Assembly: GCA_026392255.1 (NCBI GenBank)
Contig: JAPLCJ010000047.1
Location: 62,001-126,000, forward strand
Source of the DNA: Solirubrobacterales bacterium
Lineage (GTDB): Bacteria > Actinomycetota > Thermoleophilia > Solirubrobacterales > Solirubrobacteraceae
Length of the DNA: 64,000 nucleotides
Direction of reading: 5' to 3'
Shown here in pieces: positions 61,939 through 64,000 of this stretch. The first letter of the stretch is position 1. Each line of letters opens with the position of its first letter. Under the pieces are notes generated by a model. That model was not told the DNA's origin. It did no database searches and was given only the letters and a program-made list of their open reading frames with translations. The translations under genes were made by a program, and so were the position numbers.

Positions 61939-61946
61939 GTTGGTCT

Positions 61947-62138
61947 ATGGCACGTATATGTCACGTCTGCTCGAAGGGCCCTGCCTTCGGAAATAGCCGC
62001 AGCCACTCGATGCGCGCAACTCGTCGACGCTTCGACGCAAATCTTCAGCGTGTCCGAATCAACGACGGTGGGACTCCTCGCAGAGTTAACGTCTGCACAC
62101 GTTGCCTGAAGGCCGGCAAGGTCACTAAGGCCCGTTAG
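61947..62138 (+). CDS. rpmB: 50S ribosomal protein L28, zinc-binding form
   Basis: A 63-residue basic protein matching L28: MARICHVCSKGP, SHSMRATRRRFDANLQRVRI and VCTRCLKAGKV. Two CxxC pairs (CHVC, CTRC) make it the zinc-ribbon (C+) form. The TAG stop is 12 nt before the next gene, which begins the familiar rpmB-fakA-recG order. Confidence 0.96.
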   Translation: MARICHVCSKGPAFGNSRSHSMRATRRRFDANLQRVRINDGGTPRRVNVCTRCLKAGKVTKAR

Positions 62139-62150
62139 AGGGCTTCTGCC

Positions 62151-63809
62151 TTGAGCAGAGTGTCCAAGCACGACAACTCGCTTAGCCGCTTCAGAACTGT
62201 TGTTGCGGCTGCCCTAATTGAGCTTGACTCGCGACGCGAGGAGATCAACGATCTGAATGTCTTCCCGGTTGCCGATGGGGACACAGGAGACAACATGGTC
62301 CGCACACTGCAGAGTGTCGTCACCGAGCTGGACCGTCTGATCGAAAAGCAAGGAGAGGGGTCACTCGACTCCGTTGGTCGAGCAGAGATCGTTGACGCTG
62401 TCACCAATGCCGCCCTCCTTGGTGGGAGGGGAAACAGTGGCGTGATTCTCTCCCAGCTGATCCACGGCGCGGCCGAGGTGATGATCGACGACGACAAGCC
62501 GGTTGATGCGCTGATGCTTGCCCAGGCAATGAACCGAGCTTCAGAGCAGGCTAGGCGTTCGGTCAATGAGCCACGGGAAGGGACGATTCTCACCGTGATG
62601 GACGACATGGCTAAGAGCCTCCTTGCGCTGGTGGACGAGGGAGCGCCTGTTCTTCCGGATGACGTTGATGAGACAACGCAGAATGCGGCGTTGGCGACCT
62701 CACTTGAGGCAGCCGTCTCAGAGGGTGATGCTTCGGTCAGGCGTGGCCCCGACCTCCTCCCAGAGCTGAACGAGTTCGGTGTTACTGCCGATGCGGGTGG
62801 CTACGGGTTGGTTGTGATCTTTGCCGGCATCGTGGCGGCTCTGAAAGACGGGGTTGTCCCAGACGTTCAGCGGCACACAGCGCCTCGCGAGAAGCCTCGG
62901 CCCGCATCCCACGCCTCGTCAACGTTTCAGTACTGCGTCAACTTCGCGGTGGTGGGTGAGGGGCTTGACCGTGAGGCTTTCATTCCCGAACTTGAGCGGT
63001 TGGGGGACAGCTTGATGGTTGTTGACAGCAGGACCGGGTCGGTGCTCCGCGTGCACGTCCACTCGAATGATCGTGCGGCAGTTGAGGCCCTGTTTGAGGG
63101 CAAGGGTGAGATTCGCGACATTGAGGTTGCCGACATGTTTGCTCAGATCGATGCCCGTACGCGCAGACTTCGTGATGCTCGTTCGCTTGTTCTTGCGGTC
63201 GTTGCTGGTGATTCCATGAAGGCCCTGTTTGAGCTGGACACTTCTGTTGTGGTGCTCGATGGCGGCCCCTCGCTGAATCCCTCAACGGAGGAGATTCTCG
63301 ATGCGATTCACGCAGCTCCTGTTGAGGAGATCGTGCTCCTCACCGGCTCCAGGAATGTCACCCCCGCAGCGCTCAAGGCGGCTGAGCTGAGCGGTCGCCT
63401 CGTCGAAGTCGTCGAGACGGGGACTGTTCAGGAAGGTCTGGCGATCCTCCACCACCACTACACAGCGTCCTCGGCTGCTGACAACGCCGCCTCGCTGCGC
63501 GCTGCTCTTAGCAGTGTGACTGCTGGGGGTGTTGCCCCGGCCGAGAAGGATGATCCGCAAGGCCGCTATTCAACGGGAGATGCCGTTGGATTCGTTGAAG
63601 GCGAGCTTGTTGGCTGGGGCGAGCCTGAAGCTGCTCTCGCTGGGGTCCTAGCCGCGCTACCAACTGAGGCTGAGATCGTGACCTTGCTGGAGGGCTCAAC
63701 ATCACCATTTGGCTCCGGGCTTAAGGCCAGCGTGCAGGCCCGATTCCCTGAGGTTGAGCTTCTCAACGTCGACCACCCCGGTTGGTGGCTCCTCCTCGCC
63801 GTCGAATAA
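62151..63809 (+). CDS. fakA: DAK2-domain fatty acid kinase FakA-like protein (YloV family)
   Basis: A 552-residue protein. The N-terminal DAK2 domain has NVFPVADGDTGDNMVRTL and GGRGNSGVILSQLIHG for nucleotide binding. The middle and C-terminal domains are those of YloV/FakA, which phosphorylate fatty acids bound to a FakB partner. No fakB is in the window. Start TTG 62151 or GTG 62160; neither has a strong ribosome-binding site, though AGAGGG lies upstream. The rpmB-fakA-recG neighbourhood is conserved in Gram-positive bacteria. Confidence 0.88.
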   Translation: MSRVSKHDNSLSRFRTVVAAALIELDSRREEINDLNVFPVADGDTGDNMVRTLQSVVTELDRLIEKQGEGSLDSVGRAEIVDAVTNAALLGGRGNSGVILSQLIHGAAEVMIDDDKPVDALMLAQAMNRASEQARRSVNEPREGTILTVMDDMAKSLLALVDEGAPVLPDDVDETTQNAALATSLEAAVSEGDASVRRGPDLLPELNEFGVTADAGGYGLVVIFAGIVAALKDGVVPDVQRHTAPREKPRPASHASSTFQYCVNFAVVGEGLDREAFIPELERLGDSLMVVDSRTGSVLRVHVHSNDRAAVEALFEGKGEIRDIEVADMFAQIDARTRRLRDARSLVLAVVAGDSMKALFELDTSVVVLDGGPSLNPSTEEILDAIHAAPVEEIVLLTGSRNVTPAALKAAELSGRLVEVVETGTVQEGLAILHHHYTASSAADNAASLRAALSSVTAGGVAPAEKDDPQGRYSTGDAVGFVEGELVGWGEPEAALAGVLAALPTEAEIVTLLEGSTSPFGSGLKASVQARFPEVELLNVDHPGWWLLLAVE

Positions 63810-63856
63810 CCGATCTGGCGACCGCGGGCGTCGGCAGACTTGGCCTCCGAAGCGCC

Positions 63857-64000
63857 GTGAAGGACATCAAACCTCCCTACGCATTCGCCTCTAAACAGGC
63901 GGTTGATTCAGACCAGTTGCTGAGCGCTCCTTGGCGCTCGCCGCGGCAGGAGGAGCTGGACGCTCCTCTCGGTGTCAAAGGCCCGAAGGCAACAAAGGGA
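63857..64000 (+). CDS. recG: Probable ATP-dependent DNA helicase RecG, 3' partial
   Basis: A GTG at 63857 opens a frame still open at the window edge (48 codons). The visible end, LDAPLGVKGPKATKG, resembles the start of the RecG wedge domain, where a helix-hairpin-helix-like GVGPK segment follows a P-L pair. The gene order rpmB-fakA supports RecG. No helicase motif is visible yet, so the call depends on context. Confidence 0.55.
   Translation, partial: MKDIKPPYAFASKQAVDSDQLLSAPWRSPRQEELDAPLGVKGPKATKG

Noticed and set aside
1-64000. CRISPR arrays, tRNA/rRNA genes, insertion sequences or prophage genes
   Set aside because: No regularly spaced repeats, no cloverleaf-like genes noticed, and no transposase, integrase or phage structural proteins among the coding regions.

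Overview
The window is chromosomal DNA from a moderately high-GC actinobacterium. Closely packed housekeeping genes, many GTG/TTG starts, an ftsZ-bearing division and cell-wall cluster without ftsA, meso-diaminopimelate-type MurE and frequent leaderless starts all fit Actinobacteriota. The DUF4430/ECF operon, a shrunken Rho and a variant MurG suggest class Thermoleophilia (Solirubrobacterales-like). That placement is inference from remembered families, not from a search. I see no insertion sequence, prophage, tRNA, rRNA or CRISPR array.

Layout. 1-5235: an ECF-type uptake operon whose first gene is cut by the window edge. It encodes a DUF4430 protein, a T component, a fused double ATPase, and an S component fused to a terpenoid-cyclase-like repeat domain. 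5248-10794: three-subunit proton-pumping transhydrogenase, glycerol-3-phosphate dehydrogenase and a variant dihydropteroate synthase. 10840-12671: a short leader ORF, a reduced Rho, a terminator serving mainly the opposite strand, and an orphan gene on the minus strand. 12874-17343: a two-component pair translationally coupled to a minimal Tad/Flp pilus set (CpaB, CpaF, TadB, TadC). 17344-33212: MraZ-box promoter and the dcw cluster mraZ-rsmH-ftsL-ftsI-murE-murF-mraY-murD-ftsW-murG-murC-murB-ftsQ, then ftsZ with its own promoter.

33265-40660: the glycine cleavage system (gcvT, gcvH, gcvPA, gcvPB), an SMR transporter, trpS, and scpA/scpB. 40546-41616 (minus): rlmN, which overlaps the end of scpB. 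41636-50649: rluB, a shikimate/aromatic block (aroH, hisC-like, aroF, tyrA, aroA), cmk, der and metK. 50686-55301: priA, def, fmt, a small zinc-ribbon gene and rpe. 55265-58301 (minus): a glycan-type operon (glycosyltransferase, methyltransferase, flippase). 58452-61897: riboflavin operon ribD-ribE-ribBA-ribH. 61947-64000: rpmB, fakA-like gene and the start of a probable recG.

Two themes recur. First, many genes lack a Shine-Dalgarno sequence and instead carry a TANNNT-like -10 box 6-10 nt before the start codon, implying leaderless mRNAs. In four cases the -10 box contains the TAG stop codon of the upstream gene. Second, gene ends and starts are compressed: ATGA/GTGA/TGATG overlaps, a 65-nt ftsW/murG overlap, a 115-nt antisense overlap of scpB with rlmN, and start codons only 19 bp apart for the divergent rlmN/rluB pair. 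The most novel-looking system is the first operon. It appears to distribute the two structural modules of animal transcobalamin/intrinsic factor over two components of a bacterial ECF importer.
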